A stretch of DNA of 64,000 nt, taken from assembly GCA_002435715.1 (NCBI GenBank), contig DISD01000103.1:62001-126000 (forward strand), read 5' to 3'. The position numbers were made by a program, and so were the translations under genes. Source of the stretch: Rhodospirillaceae bacterium UBA6219 (GTDB lineage: Bacteria > Pseudomonadota > Alphaproteobacteria > Rhodospirillales > Magnetospirillaceae). This document shows positions 1 through 8,287 of the stretch, piece after piece. Numbering within the stretch: position 1 is the first letter of the stretch; every line of letters starts with the position of its first letter. Under the pieces are notes generated by a model, which was given only the letters and a program-made list of their open reading frames with translations, did no database searches and was not told the DNA's origin.

Positions 1-663
1 ACCCTGGGGCGCCCATTGCGTCGCCAGGACCTTGGTCAAATGGATGACGCCGGCCTTGCTGACCGCATAGAAGGTGGGCGAGTTGAAGGGAACGCCGGGG
101 AAGCCGGTGGCTTCGTCGGGTTCGTAAATGCGCTGATCCGGGCTGATGACGCCGATATCCGAGCCGACATTGATGATGACGCCTTGGCGGCGGGTGGTCA
201 TGTCGGCGCCGATGACCTTGCAGCACAGCATCAACCCGGTCAGGTTGACCTTCAGGCCTGCATCCCAAACTTCTTGGCTGGAGGTCTCGAAAGGGGCGAA
301 GAACACTTCGGGCTCGGCATCGCAGCCATATTTGGTCAGGCCCGCCGCGTTCAGCAGGATATCGATGCGGCCGTGGCGTTCCAGCACCCGGTTGGTGGCG
401 GCGCTGATGGATTCCTCGCTGGTGACGTCCACTTCCTCGAATTCGCAAGTGCCAAAGGCCTCGCGGACGGCCTCGGCGGCTTGGCCCGGTTGGGTGACCG
501 CCAGGTCGAAGATAACGGGCAGGGCGCCCATCTCGGCCAAAGCTTCGGCGAATTGGCGGCCCAGGAAACCGGCACCGCCGGTGACCACCGCGATTCGACC
601 GCTCAGGTCGAATTGCTGCTTCACCGACCGAGGGGCTTGCGGATAGTCGCTGATCTTGATCAT
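1..663 (-). CDS. SDR-family oxidoreductase (3' end cut by window edge)
   Basis: A classical short-chain dehydrogenase, probably an NAD(P)-dependent oxidoreductase acting on a sugar or its precursor. The frame opens at ATG 663 and is still open at base 1, giving 221 visible residues. The nucleotide-binding glycine motif TGGAGFLG is at residues 28-35. The catalytic pair is visible as YAVSK (Tyr199, Lys203), and an NVG block precedes it. It is the most distal visible gene of the minus-strand sugar operon, 55 bases after the class III aminotransferase. Legionaminate-type loci often carry an SDR of this kind (PtmA-like), but the substrate here is not known. Confidence 0.85.
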   Translation of the reverse strand, partial: MIKISDYPQAPRSVKQQFDLSGRIAVVTGGAGFLGRQFAEALAEMGALPVIFDLAVTQPGQAAEAVREAFGTCEFEEVDVTSEESISAATNRVLERHGRIDILLNAAGLTKYGCDAEPEVFFAPFETSSQEVWDAGLKVNLTGLMLCCKVIGADMTTRRQGVIINVGSDIGVISPDQRIYEPDEATGFPGVPFNSPTFYAVSKAGVIHLTKVLATQWAPQG

Positions 664-718
664 GGCTTGGTCTCGGCACCCTGCGCCACTCAGGCGGCGC
701 AGGTCCATTCGGGTTATA

Positions 719-2128
719 TCAGTTGGCGGTCTGGCGCTGGTCGCGCAAGGCCTTGAACACCGGGGCGGACGGCTTACCCTGCAACAGGCGGGCGAAATCG
801 TTGTCGCTGAGGCCGTCGGCCATCACGTCCAGCATTTCGCCGAAGGCCTTGGCGGTATAGACCAGATCGTCCTCGGCATGGGCCCAGCACACGCCGATAG
901 TGGCGTAACAGATGATGCCGCGACGGGTCATTTCCTGCTGGAACAAGGCGTTCATCAGGTAATTGGGCTCGCCGTTCTTGTCCTTGAACACCAGCTGGTT
1001 GCGCACCGGGAAACCCGTCATGCTGACATGGTCCTGCAGGCCCTTACGTTCGATCTGGTTGCGGAAATTGTCGAAAATGATGCTGCCGTTGCGCCACAGA
1101 TGGGCGGCGACGTCGTTTTCCTTATAGAAATCCAGCACCGCCTTGGCGGCGGCCAGGGTCAGGGCTTCACCGCCATAGGTGGACGAGAAGAAAACCTGTT
1201 CGAAGGCCTGCATATAGCGGGCAAGGCCGGTCAGGGCGCCGATGGGCATGCCGTTGGCCATGCCCTTGCCGAAGGTCGCCAGATCGGGGATGACGCCAAA
1301 GAATTCCTGGGCGCCGCCACGGCCAAAGCGGAAGCCGGTCAGCATTTCGTCGAAAATCAGCAGGGCGCCATTGGCGTGCGCCAGTTCCTTGACCTTTTCC
1401 AGGAAACCATCCTGGGGGGCTTCGAACAGGACCGGTTCCATGATCACGCAGGCGATTTCGCCGGGATGCTTGGCGAACAGCGCATGCAGGGATTCGATGT
1501 CGTTATAGCGAAAAGTCGAGGTCAGGTCCTTGACCGCCTGGGGAATACCGAACGACCGGTCAGTGGTCGAAATGTACCAGTCCTGGAAGCCGTGATAGCC
1601 CAGACAGGCCACTCGCTCGCGTCCGGTCAAGTGGCGGGCCAGACGGACGGCCATGGCAGTCACGTCCGATCCATTCTTGGAAAAGCGCACCATCTCGGCG
1701 CCGGGAATGGCGTCGATGACCCGGTCGGCCACTTCGGCTTCCAGGGGATGCATCATGGAAAAGGTGATGCCGTCTTCCAACTGGGCCTTGATGGCGGCGT
1801 CCACCACCGGATGACCGTATCCCAGGGTCAGCGGGAAACAGGCCAGCACGAAGTCGATATATTCGTTGCCGTCAACGTCCCACACGCGTCCGCCCTTGCC
1901 GCGCTGCAGGAATTTCGGTGACACGCCCTCGACAAAGCACGACGGACCCTTGGACAGGGTTTGGGTGCCGCCGGGGATGACCTGGGTGGCGTGCTGCCAC
2001 TGGGCGTCGGATGCGGCGATGCCGTTCTTGGGGCCCAGGCGGGCATAAGAACCCAGATCGGCAAAAGCATAGTTCTGCACGTCGTAACGCAAGGGGTCGT
2101 AGAGGCGATTGTGAGGGTAGCTGCTCAT
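719..2128 (-). CDS. Class III aminotransferase, glutamate-1-semialdehyde aminomutase-like
   Basis: A PLP-dependent fold-type I aminotransferase of 469 residues that resembles GSA aminomutases (usually about 430 residues). The PLP-contacting FDE is at 259-261 and the Schiff-base lysine is Lys288 in TFGKGMANG. The location inside a sugar operon, between a NeuB-type synthase and an SDR, argues for amination of a sugar or keto-acid rather than haem synthesis. A GGGGA Shine-Dalgarno sits six bases before ATG 2128. About 40 N-terminal residues before the usual GSA core are extra. Substrate is unknown. Confidence 0.85.
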   Translation of the reverse strand: MSSYPHNRLYDPLRYDVQNYAFADLGSYARLGPKNGIAASDAQWQHATQVIPGGTQTLSKGPSCFVEGVSPKFLQRGKGGRVWDVDGNEYIDFVLACFPLTLGYGHPVVDAAIKAQLEDGITFSMMHPLEAEVADRVIDAIPGAEMVRFSKNGSDVTAMAVRLARHLTGRERVACLGYHGFQDWYISTTDRSFGIPQAVKDLTSTFRYNDIESLHALFAKHPGEIACVIMEPVLFEAPQDGFLEKVKELAHANGALLIFDEMLTGFRFGRGGAQEFFGVIPDLATFGKGMANGMPIGALTGLARYMQAFEQVFFSSTYGGEALTLAAAKAVLDFYKENDVAAHLWRNGSIIFDNFRNQIERKGLQDHVSMTGFPVRNQLVFKDKNGEPNYLMNALFQQEMTRRGIICYATIGVCWAHAEDDLVYTAKAFGEMLDVMADGLSDNDFARLLQGKPSAPVFKALRDQRQTAN

Positions 2129-2228
2129 GATTGATCCCCGGAAGCGTTAGGAGAAAGGGCTTTCGCCGACATGAATTTCATGAAAGTGGCACACTATCGA
2201 AGTGGCGCGGGGCGCCTGTCAACTGCTG

Positions 2229-3293
2229 TCATCGGCTTTCCAGCATGCTGTCCACGATGGGGGTGTCGGCGGCGACGGCGACCTTCAGGCGGCGGCCGGC
2301 CACGTGGTGATAGCGGTCGGGGCTGATGCCTTCGCCGCCGGTACGCTTGATGGCGACATTGTCCAGATCGATCACGTCGCCGGGGGCTAGGTCGCGGGCG
2401 GCCAGCATGTGCTTGCGCAGCTTGGTGCGGTTTTCCACCTCGCAGGGCAGGACCCGTTTCATGCCGTCACCCAGGGTGGTTTCCACCTGGCGGATGGCGG
2501 CGACCAGATCCTTCAGCTCGCCCGGTTCCAAGGATGCGCGGTGGTCGGGGCCGGGCAGCGACCGATCCAAGGTGAAATGCTTTTCATAGGCCTGGGCGCC
2601 CAGCGCGATGGCGGCCAAGGCGGCGTTGAAGCCGGGAATGTGGTCCGAATATCCCACCGCCACACCGCAGGCATCGGCGATGGTGCGCATGGCCCGCAGA
2701 TTGGCCTGATCGGCGGGGGCGGGGTAAGAACCGGTGCACTGCATCACCAACAGGTCCTGGCAGCCGGCGGCGCGGATGGCGTCGACGCTGGCCTTGACCT
2801 CGTCCAGATTGCACATGGCGGTGGACAGGATCATCGGGCGGCCGGTGCGCGCCATGACTTCCAGGAAGGGGATGTTGTTGGCGTCGGTGGACGCCACCTT
2901 GATGATGTCCACGTCCAGGCTGTCCAGCAATTCGACGCTTTCCACGTCATAGGGGGTGGACATGAACATGATGCCGCGCTGGCGGCAGCGCTCGATCAGC
3001 GCCTTGTGCATGTCGGGGGTCAGTTCCTGGGTCTTCAGCAGTTGGAACCATGTCTGTTCCTCGTCACCGCCGGTGGTTTCCACGTGATAGCGGGCCTTGG
3101 GGGCGGAACGGGTGATGATGTTCTCGGCCTTGAAGGTCTGGAACTTGACGGCATCGGCACCGGCATCGGCGGCGACATCCACCAGTTTCAGCGCCATGTC
3201 CAGGTCGCCGTTATGGTTCACGCCGGCTTCGGCGATGATGAAGACCGGCTGGCCGGGGCCGATGGCGCGGGATTTCAGGCGGATTCCAGTCAT
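2229..3293 (-). CDS. neuB: NeuB-family nonulosonate synthase (sialic/legionaminic acid synthase-like)
   Basis: Condenses phosphoenolpyruvate with an N-acyl hexosamine to give a nine-carbon sialic-like acid. The 354-residue protein has the family blocks AEAGVNHNGD near residue 21, KFQTFKAE, FMSTPYD, GYSDHIPG and EKHFTLDR followed by GPDH. A C-terminal SAF/antifreeze-like domain begins around residue 290. The LPGPDHRAS stretch is closer to legionaminate-type synthases than to classical NeuB, from memory. ATG 3293 was chosen because the longer frame from 3329 would overlap the upstream methyltransferase. No NeuA-type CMP-transferase or NeuC-type epimerase was seen beside it. Confidence 0.9.
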   Translation of the reverse strand: MTGIRLKSRAIGPGQPVFIIAEAGVNHNGDLDMALKLVDVAADAGADAVKFQTFKAENIITRSAPKARYHVETTGGDEEQTWFQLLKTQELTPDMHKALIERCRQRGIMFMSTPYDVESVELLDSLDVDIIKVASTDANNIPFLEVMARTGRPMILSTAMCNLDEVKASVDAIRAAGCQDLLVMQCTGSYPAPADQANLRAMRTIADACGVAVGYSDHIPGFNAALAAIALGAQAYEKHFTLDRSLPGPDHRASLEPGELKDLVAAIRQVETTLGDGMKRVLPCEVENRTKLRKHMLAARDLAPGDVIDLDNVAIKRTGGEGISPDRYHHVAGRRLKVAVAADTPIVDSMLESR

Positions 3294-3322
3294 GGTCACA
3301 TCCCAGGGGTCAGGGGGTGGGC

Positions 3323-4198
3323 TCACCAACCGCTATAGCGGTTGGCCAGGGTCAGGTCGCGGTGCAGGAAAAGGCACAGAAAGCCTTCGAAATCCAGGCG
3401 TCGCCACAGCGGTGCGCTCAGCGTCCACGGGAAGCGGCGGGGATATTGATGATAGATGCGGGTGAAGACCGGGCGATAGCCGGCGAAACGCGCCATCAAG
3501 GTCCAATCGTCCGGGCTGAATTCGTGGACATGGACGGATTCGGGGGTCATGGGTACGTCATGGCCGGCGGCGGCCAGCCGCAGATGCGCCCCGCCGAAGC
3601 GGCTGTCGCGGCGATAGGGAACGGTGATCAGAACCCATTCGGCATTGCCCTTGGTGGCCAAGGCATGCAGGAAGCCAGCGGGATTGAGCAGATGTTCCAG
3701 CATCTCGAAGCTCATGAACAGATCGGCTTCGATCCCGGCCTGATTCAGTTCCTCGGCCCGGCATAGAATGGCCTCGCCGCCCTTGGCCTTGACCTTGTCC
3801 ACCGCCACCGGGTCCAGGTTGACGCTGATCACTTGCCGCAAGCGTCCCTGGGGGGCCAGGGTTTGCAGATAGGCGGCGTGGTTGCCTGACGAATCGCCCA
3901 CATCGGCGATCACCAACTGGTCGCGCTTGATGTGTTCCATGGCATCCAGGGCGCATTGGACCTGAAAGGCGTGCATGCCGCGCAGCTTGGGTTCCCACAG
4001 CCGGGTGAATTCCTGGTTGTCGAATTCCGCCGTGTATTGATCGCCGATCCGCGGCACGCAGGCGCGCAGCTTGTCCACCAAGGGGGCATAGCCCTGATGC
4101 TGGATGGCGGCGGTGATGCTGCGGCTCATGGCGTTCTGCACCACTTGGCGGGTATCGACACCGAAACGGCGCAGCAGGGATTTCAGGGCGTTCAACAT
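3323..4198 (-). CDS. Class I SAM-dependent methyltransferase
   Basis: A 291-residue soluble protein with a Rossmann-type methyltransferase core. A SAM-binding motif I variant (VIADVGDSSGNHAAY) lies near residue 95, and the typical post-core FEMLEHLLNPAGFL block is near residue 165. The N-terminal 90 residues are family-poor. It overlaps the upstream TIM-barrel gene by seven bases and probably methylates the sugar made by this operon. The acceptor cannot be told from the sequence. The GDSSGN glycine loop is not canonical (usual GxGxG), so loss of activity is possible but not shown. Confidence 0.75.
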   Translation of the reverse strand: MLNALKSLLRRFGVDTRQVVQNAMSRSITAAIQHQGYAPLVDKLRACVPRIGDQYTAEFDNQEFTRLWEPKLRGMHAFQVQCALDAMEHIKRDQLVIADVGDSSGNHAAYLQTLAPQGRLRQVISVNLDPVAVDKVKAKGGEAILCRAEELNQAGIEADLFMSFEMLEHLLNPAGFLHALATKGNAEWVLITVPYRRDSRFGGAHLRLAAAGHDVPMTPESVHVHEFSPDDWTLMARFAGYRPVFTRIYHQYPRRFPWTLSAPLWRRLDFEGFLCLFLHRDLTLANRYSGW

Positions 4199-5064
4199 GA
4201 TGTGCCTGCGGCGAGGTTGCGGATGATGGCGATGCTGGCTTCCATGTCGGCGATGCTGGCGTTGCGGAATTCCAAGATCACCGGCACCGAGGACGGAATC
4301 AGCGCCAAGGGGGCCAGCATGGGGCTGTCGGCGACCAGCGGCAGGTGCTGGTCCTGGTGGCCGTCATTGTGGCTCAGCTCGACGGCGGCCAAGCGGGGCA
4401 CAACCAGTTCGATCAGCTGGCTGATGTCAAAGCCGTGCACCTTGGCGGCCAGGCTGGAATGGGCGACGTTCAGGTTGATGCGCAGATCGGGCAGCAGGTC
4501 GAACAGACGGATATATTCATCGGGGCGTTCCATCAGCAGCACGCCCTGCTTGGTCACCGATCCTTCGGTCTCGATGGCCAGGGCGATGCCGCGCCGGGCC
4601 GCGTGCTCGGCCAGCAGGCGCAGGGATTCCACCATGGTCTGGAAGCCCTGTTCAGTGGTTCCCGACGGCGTGGCGAAGGAAAAATCATAGGCGCCGTCGG
4701 CTTTCTGGCGGGCGGCGCTGGTGGGCTCGGCCAAAAAGCCCGGATGCACGGTGTAAAGCTCGGAGCCGATTTCGGCGGCCATGTCCAGACAGTGCAAGGC
4801 GTGGCGGCGCGAGGCCTGCAGGATGTCGTCACGGGCCGAGGCCAGGTTGATGATCAGGTCGTCGGGGGCCGGCGGAAAATAATTATGGCTGAACAGCCGG
4901 CCTTTGGCCCGGCGCGCCACCTGGACCAGATCGTCGCGCCAGATATGGGTGGAGCCCAGCTCGATGCCGTCCAGTCCCAAGGGCGCCAGCAATTCCAGCA
5001 CGTCCGCAAGTTCTGTGGGACCGTCGCTCCAGAAGGTGGTGGAGGCGAAGACCGGGCGGCTCAT
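4192..5064 (-). CDS. Xylose isomerase-like TIM-barrel sugar-phosphate isomerase/epimerase
   Basis: A 290-residue protein of the sugar-phosphate isomerase/epimerase (AP endonuclease 2-like) superfamily. Likely metal-site segments appear in barrel order: VHPGF (about 122), AIETEG (about 179), LNVAHSS (about 218) and LSHNDGHQD (about 245). It probably isomerises or epimerises a keto- or aldo-sugar intermediate in the cytoplasm. It overlaps both neighbours (ATGA with the acyltransferase gene, seven bases with the methyltransferase gene), so it belongs to one tightly coupled transcript. The exact reaction is unknown. Such proteins are rare beside NeuB genes, which makes it a candidate for a non-standard step. 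Confidence 0.75.
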   Translation of the reverse strand: MSRPVFASTTFWSDGPTELADVLELLAPLGLDGIELGSTHIWRDDLVQVARRAKGRLFSHNYFPPAPDDLIINLASARDDILQASRRHALHCLDMAAEIGSELYTVHPGFLAEPTSAARQKADGAYDFSFATPSGTTEQGFQTMVESLRLLAEHAARRGIALAIETEGSVTKQGVLLMERPDEYIRLFDLLPDLRINLNVAHSSLAAKVHGFDISQLIELVVPRLAAVELSHNDGHQDQHLPLVADSPMLAPLALIPSSVPVILEFRNASIADMEASIAIIRNLAAGTSC

Positions 5065-5690
5065 GGGCGGGGCTCCAGCGGGCGGGCGGGGACGCCGACC
5101 CAGGTGCCGGCGGCGGGAATCGAGCGGATCACCGCGGCACCGGCGCCGATGATGGCGTCGTCGGCCACATCCAGTTTTTCGATCAGGCTGGCGCCGATGC
5201 CGACAAAGACCCGGGCGCCCAGGCGGATGCGTCCGCCCAGGCTGCTGCCGGGGCCGATATTGCAGCAGGGGCCGATCCGGGTCTCGTGACCGACCGAGAC
5301 GTTGGAATTGACCAATACGCCGCTTTCCAGATGGACCCCGGCATGGATGGTGCTGTTGGGATAGACCATGCAGCCCTCGTCGATGCGGGCCGCCGACGAC
5401 ACCAGGGCGGCGGGATGGACGAAGCGGGCCAGCGCTCGCCCGGCGGCAGCCAGGGCCAGCAGACGTTGACGCAGGTGCGGCTGGCCGGCGGCCACCAGGG
5501 CCGGGATATGGGTATTGACGGTGGACAGGCTGTCATCGCCGCCCAGCCAGGGTTCGGGCAATGGGCAATCGGGCTGGGGGCCGACGAAGCCCACCACCCG
5601 ACAGCCGCAATCGCCCATCAACTGCGCCAGTTCCAGGGCGAAGCCGCCGGTCCCCAGGATCACCACCCTGTCGGGGATGGCGTGGCTCAT
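5061..5690 (-). CDS. NeuD/PglD-type sugar acyltransferase (left-handed beta helix)
   Basis: A 209-residue acyltransferase. The N-terminal Rossmann-like PglD_N domain starts VVILGTGGFALELAQLM and is followed from about residue 90 by hexapeptide repeats that form a left-handed beta helix. Family members use acetyl-CoA to N- or O-acetylate amino sugars or sialic acids. ATG 5690 forms an ATGA overlap with the kinase stop codon, which supports this start over the one 15 bases upstream. The context suggests acetylation of the nonulosonate-like sugar or its hexosamine precursor. Confidence 0.85.
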   Translation of the reverse strand: MSHAIPDRVVILGTGGFALELAQLMGDCGCRVVGFVGPQPDCPLPEPWLGGDDSLSTVNTHIPALVAAGQPHLRQRLLALAAAGRALARFVHPAALVSSAARIDEGCMVYPNSTIHAGVHLESGVLVNSNVSVGHETRIGPCCNIGPGSSLGGRIRLGARVFVGIGASLIEKLDVADDAIIGAGAAVIRSIPAAGTWVGVPARPLEPRP

Positions 5691-7042
5691 GAACGGGCGA
5701 CCCACGATTGCAGGCCCTTGCGGTCGAACAGGATGGAATTGACCGAAAACCCGCGCCGGCGCAGGGCGGCGGCCACGTCATAACGGCGAAACGGCTTGAC
5801 GAAGAACAGGAAATACCCGCCGCCGCCGGTTCCCAGCAGGCGTCCACCCTCGGCGCCGTTTTCCATGGCGGTCTGGTAGATGGAATCCAGTTCCGGCGAA
5901 CTGACCAGCGGGTTGATACGCTTCTTCAACTGCCAAGTGGCATCCAGCATGGCGCCGAAATCGTTCAGATTGCCGCGCAGCAGGTGGGCCTTCATGTCAA
6001 AGGCGATGGCTTTGATTTCGTTGGCATAGGCCAGTTTGTCGGCGCTGCCGCCATCCTTGCGGCGGTTTTCGCTTTGGATGCGCTCGCCCAGATGCTCGCT
6101 GCCGGAATAACACAGCAGGAAACGTTCTTCCAATTCCTGCAGGGTCGCAGGCTGCAGGCGCAGCGGCGTCACCGTGTTGTGGCGGTCGTCGAACTCGATG
6201 AAGTTGAAGCCGCCGAACACGGTGGAATACTGGTCCTGCCAGCCGCCCGAGATATCCAATTCGATGCGTTCCGCCTCGAAGGCGTGCTCGGCGATGGAAT
6301 AAGCGTCCAGCTTGTCTTCCCGGAACTCGTTCAACACGCCGATCACCCCGGCCAGAACCGAGGCCGAACCGCCCAGGCCGGAACCGGGCAGGAAATCGTT
6401 GTCCACCCACATGTCGAAACCGAATTCCGGCTTCATCACCTTGATGCCGGCCTTCAGCAGATCGCCGTCGCCGTCATAGGTCAGGGCGTCCAGATTGGCG
6501 GCCTCGATCAGCCGCGATCCCACCTGGGAATGGATGCGGATGCAGTTGTCGGCACGCTTGCGCAATTCCACATGGCTGTAAAGACTGATGCTGGCGGTCA
6601 GCGAAACGCCGCCATGTTCCATGAAATAATGGGTGAAGTCGGTGCCGCCGCCGGCCAGGCTGACCCGCACCGGCGCCTTGGCGCGGGCATAGGATTCGCG
6701 CTGGGGTTCCAGATAGCCGGTGCTGACCACGCCGACCACGCAGCCGCTGGCGTCCAACACCGGAATGGCGCGGATGCGGCAGTCCAGCAATTTCAGCGTC
6801 TCTTCCTTGCGGGTACCTTCGCAGACCGAGACGAAGTCGCGGTTCATGCAGCCGCTGACCGGCGATTGCAGGGTGGACCCATCCATCAAGGCGTTGCGGA
6901 TGTCGCCATCGGTCAAAATGCCGGCGGCCCGGCCGTCATTGGTGTGGACGATGACCAAACCCCGCCCGGACAGACGCAACGAGCGCATGGCCTGTTCCAG
7001 GGTTGCCGAAACCGGTACCAACAATTTTTCCAGGCCGTCCAT
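5687..7042 (-). CDS. CBS-pair plus GHMP sugar kinase fusion (HddA-like)
   Basis: A 451-residue fusion. Residues 1-115 hold two CBS modules (TDGDIRNALMDG is a typical CBS helix). Residues 125-451 are a GHMP kinase with the substrate-loop GGGTD at 131-135 and the ATP-binding PGSGLGGSAS at 219-228. The kinase half is most like D-glycero-D-manno-heptose 7-phosphate kinase (HddA). CBS pairs usually sense adenine nucleotides. In legionaminate loci they are normally fused to a nucleotidyltransferase (PtmE), so this pairing is unusual. An AGGAG Shine-Dalgarno precedes ATG 7042. It probably phosphorylates a heptose or other sugar at C-1. Confidence 0.85.
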   Translation of the reverse strand: MDGLEKLLVPVSATLEQAMRSLRLSGRGLVIVHTNDGRAAGILTDGDIRNALMDGSTLQSPVSGCMNRDFVSVCEGTRKEETLKLLDCRIRAIPVLDASGCVVGVVSTGYLEPQRESYARAKAPVRVSLAGGGTDFTHYFMEHGGVSLTASISLYSHVELRKRADNCIRIHSQVGSRLIEAANLDALTYDGDGDLLKAGIKVMKPEFGFDMWVDNDFLPGSGLGGSASVLAGVIGVLNEFREDKLDAYSIAEHAFEAERIELDISGGWQDQYSTVFGGFNFIEFDDRHNTVTPLRLQPATLQELEERFLLCYSGSEHLGERIQSENRRKDGGSADKLAYANEIKAIAFDMKAHLLRGNLNDFGAMLDATWQLKKRINPLVSSPELDSIYQTAMENGAEGGRLLGTGGGGYFLFFVKPFRRYDVAAALRRRGFSVNSILFDRKGLQSWVARS

Positions 7043-7050
7043 CCCAGCTC

Positions 7051-8175
7051 CTAGGAGTCGTGCTTTTCCACCCAGGCGACGACCAGGTCGCAGATCCGGG
7101 CGATGTCTTGTTCGCTTAGCCCCACCGCCGACGGCAGATGCAACGACCGATGGGAGATATCACGACTGACGGGGAAGTCATCGGGATTATTGTGCGAGCG
7201 ATACGGTTTGGCTTCGTGAACCGGGAAAATCATCGGCCGGAACTCGACACCGTTGTGGCGCAGGTAATTCCCCAAAGGGGTGCGCAATTTGGGGTTGGAC
7301 AGGGTGATGGTGGTCAGCCAATGCACGGGCTTGCACCACGACGCCACCGGCCGGAAAGTGACCTTGTCGCAACGCGACAGGGCCTGGCGGTACAGCTCGG
7401 CCTGGTGCAGGCGTCGTTGGTGGGTTTCGTTCAGACGTTCCAGCTGGGCCAGGGCCATCGCCGCCTGCAGGTTGGTCATGCGGTAATTGGTGCCGATGAC
7501 GTCGTGAACGTAACGGCGTTCCGGCGACATGCCGTGATCGCGGAGCACCCGTAATTCACGGGCCAGATCGGTGTCGTGGCACAAGATGATGCCGCCTTCG
7601 CCCGAAGTCATGATCTTGTTGGCGAAGAACGAATAACAGGCAGCGTCACCGAAGGTTCCCACCCGTTGACCGATGCCGGTGGCCGGGTCGATCCATTCGG
7701 CGTCGGGGGCCTCGGCCACGTCTTCGATGACTTTCAAGCCGTGGCGACGGGCGATTTCCATGATCGGGCCCATATTGGCGGCATGGCCAAAGGCGTGGAC
7801 GACGATGATGGCCTTGGTGCGCGGGGTGATGCGGGCTTCCAGGCGGTCGGGATCAATGCCCCAGCCGCTGGGTTCCACATCGACCAGAACCGGCGTCGCC
7901 CCGGTCATGGCGATCATGTTGGCGGGGGCGATGAAGGTCAGGTCGGGGCAGATGACCTCGTCGCCGGCGCCGATGCCCATGGCCAGCAAGGACAGGTGCA
8001 GGGCGGTGGTGCAATTGGACGTGGCGATGCCGAAAGCCATGCCGGTGTGCTGGGCATAGGCCGCTTCGAATTCGACGATGAATCGGCCTTGCGACGAAAT
8101 CCAGCCGGTATTGATGCATTCCAGCAGGTATTGTCGTTCCTTGCCGGTGAACTCGGGCTCGAAGATGGGAATCAT
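7051..8175 (-). CDS. DegT/DnrJ/EryC1 sugar aminotransferase
   Basis: A PLP-dependent aminotransferase (374 residues, normal length) that converts a nucleotide- or phospho-keto-sugar to an amino sugar. TSNCTTALHL near residue 52 binds the cofactor phosphate, EDVAEA is near 151, and the Schiff-base lysine is Lys187 in SFFANKIMTSGEGG. It is the first structural gene of the minus-strand sugar operon. Its leader holds the ops-like element, and the RfaH-like gene lies 113 bases upstream. LegC/PseC-like or perosamine-synthase-like chemistry is possible; the sequence alone does not decide. Confidence 0.88.
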   Translation of the reverse strand: MIPIFEPEFTGKERQYLLECINTGWISSQGRFIVEFEAAYAQHTGMAFGIATSNCTTALHLSLLAMGIGAGDEVICPDLTFIAPANMIAMTGATPVLVDVEPSGWGIDPDRLEARITPRTKAIIVVHAFGHAANMGPIMEIARRHGLKVIEDVAEAPDAEWIDPATGIGQRVGTFGDAACYSFFANKIMTSGEGGIILCHDTDLARELRVLRDHGMSPERRYVHDVIGTNYRMTNLQAAMALAQLERLNETHQRRLHQAELYRQALSRCDKVTFRPVASWCKPVHWLTTITLSNPKLRTPLGNYLRHNGVEFRPMIFPVHEAKPYRSHNNPDDFPVSRDISHRSLHLPSAVGLSEQDIARICDLVVAWVEKHDS

Positions 8176-8218
8176 GATGGCGTGGGGATCCTTAGGGATG
8201 ATTCATCAGGCACATGAC

Positions 8219-8230
8219 CATGCTACCGCA
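8219..8230 (-). promoter_or_regulatory. ops-like RfaH recruitment element
   Basis: On the minus strand this reads TGCGGTAGCATG, matching 10 of 12 bases of the enterobacterial ops core GGCGGTAGCGTG. It lies 44 bases upstream of the aminotransferase start and directly downstream of a gene for an RfaH-like protein. That is where an ops element would act as a pause and recruitment site on nascent transcription into the sugar operon. The match is read by eye. Whether alphaproteobacterial RfaH relatives use the same motif is not established here. Confidence 0.55.
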
Positions 8231-8287
8231 GTCCGGGTGCACGCAAGGGCACACGGATACATCAACTCGGGCGCGGGTCGTCAACCG

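Noticed and set aside
656..1921. A 421-residue open frame on the plus strand
   Set aside because: It is antisense to the class III aminotransferase gene, whose motifs are clear. GC-rich third positions keep the opposite frame open; it has no recognisable domain.
3294..3329. Longer NeuB start at ATG 3329
   Set aside because: It would overlap the methyltransferase gene and adds 12 residues with no family match.
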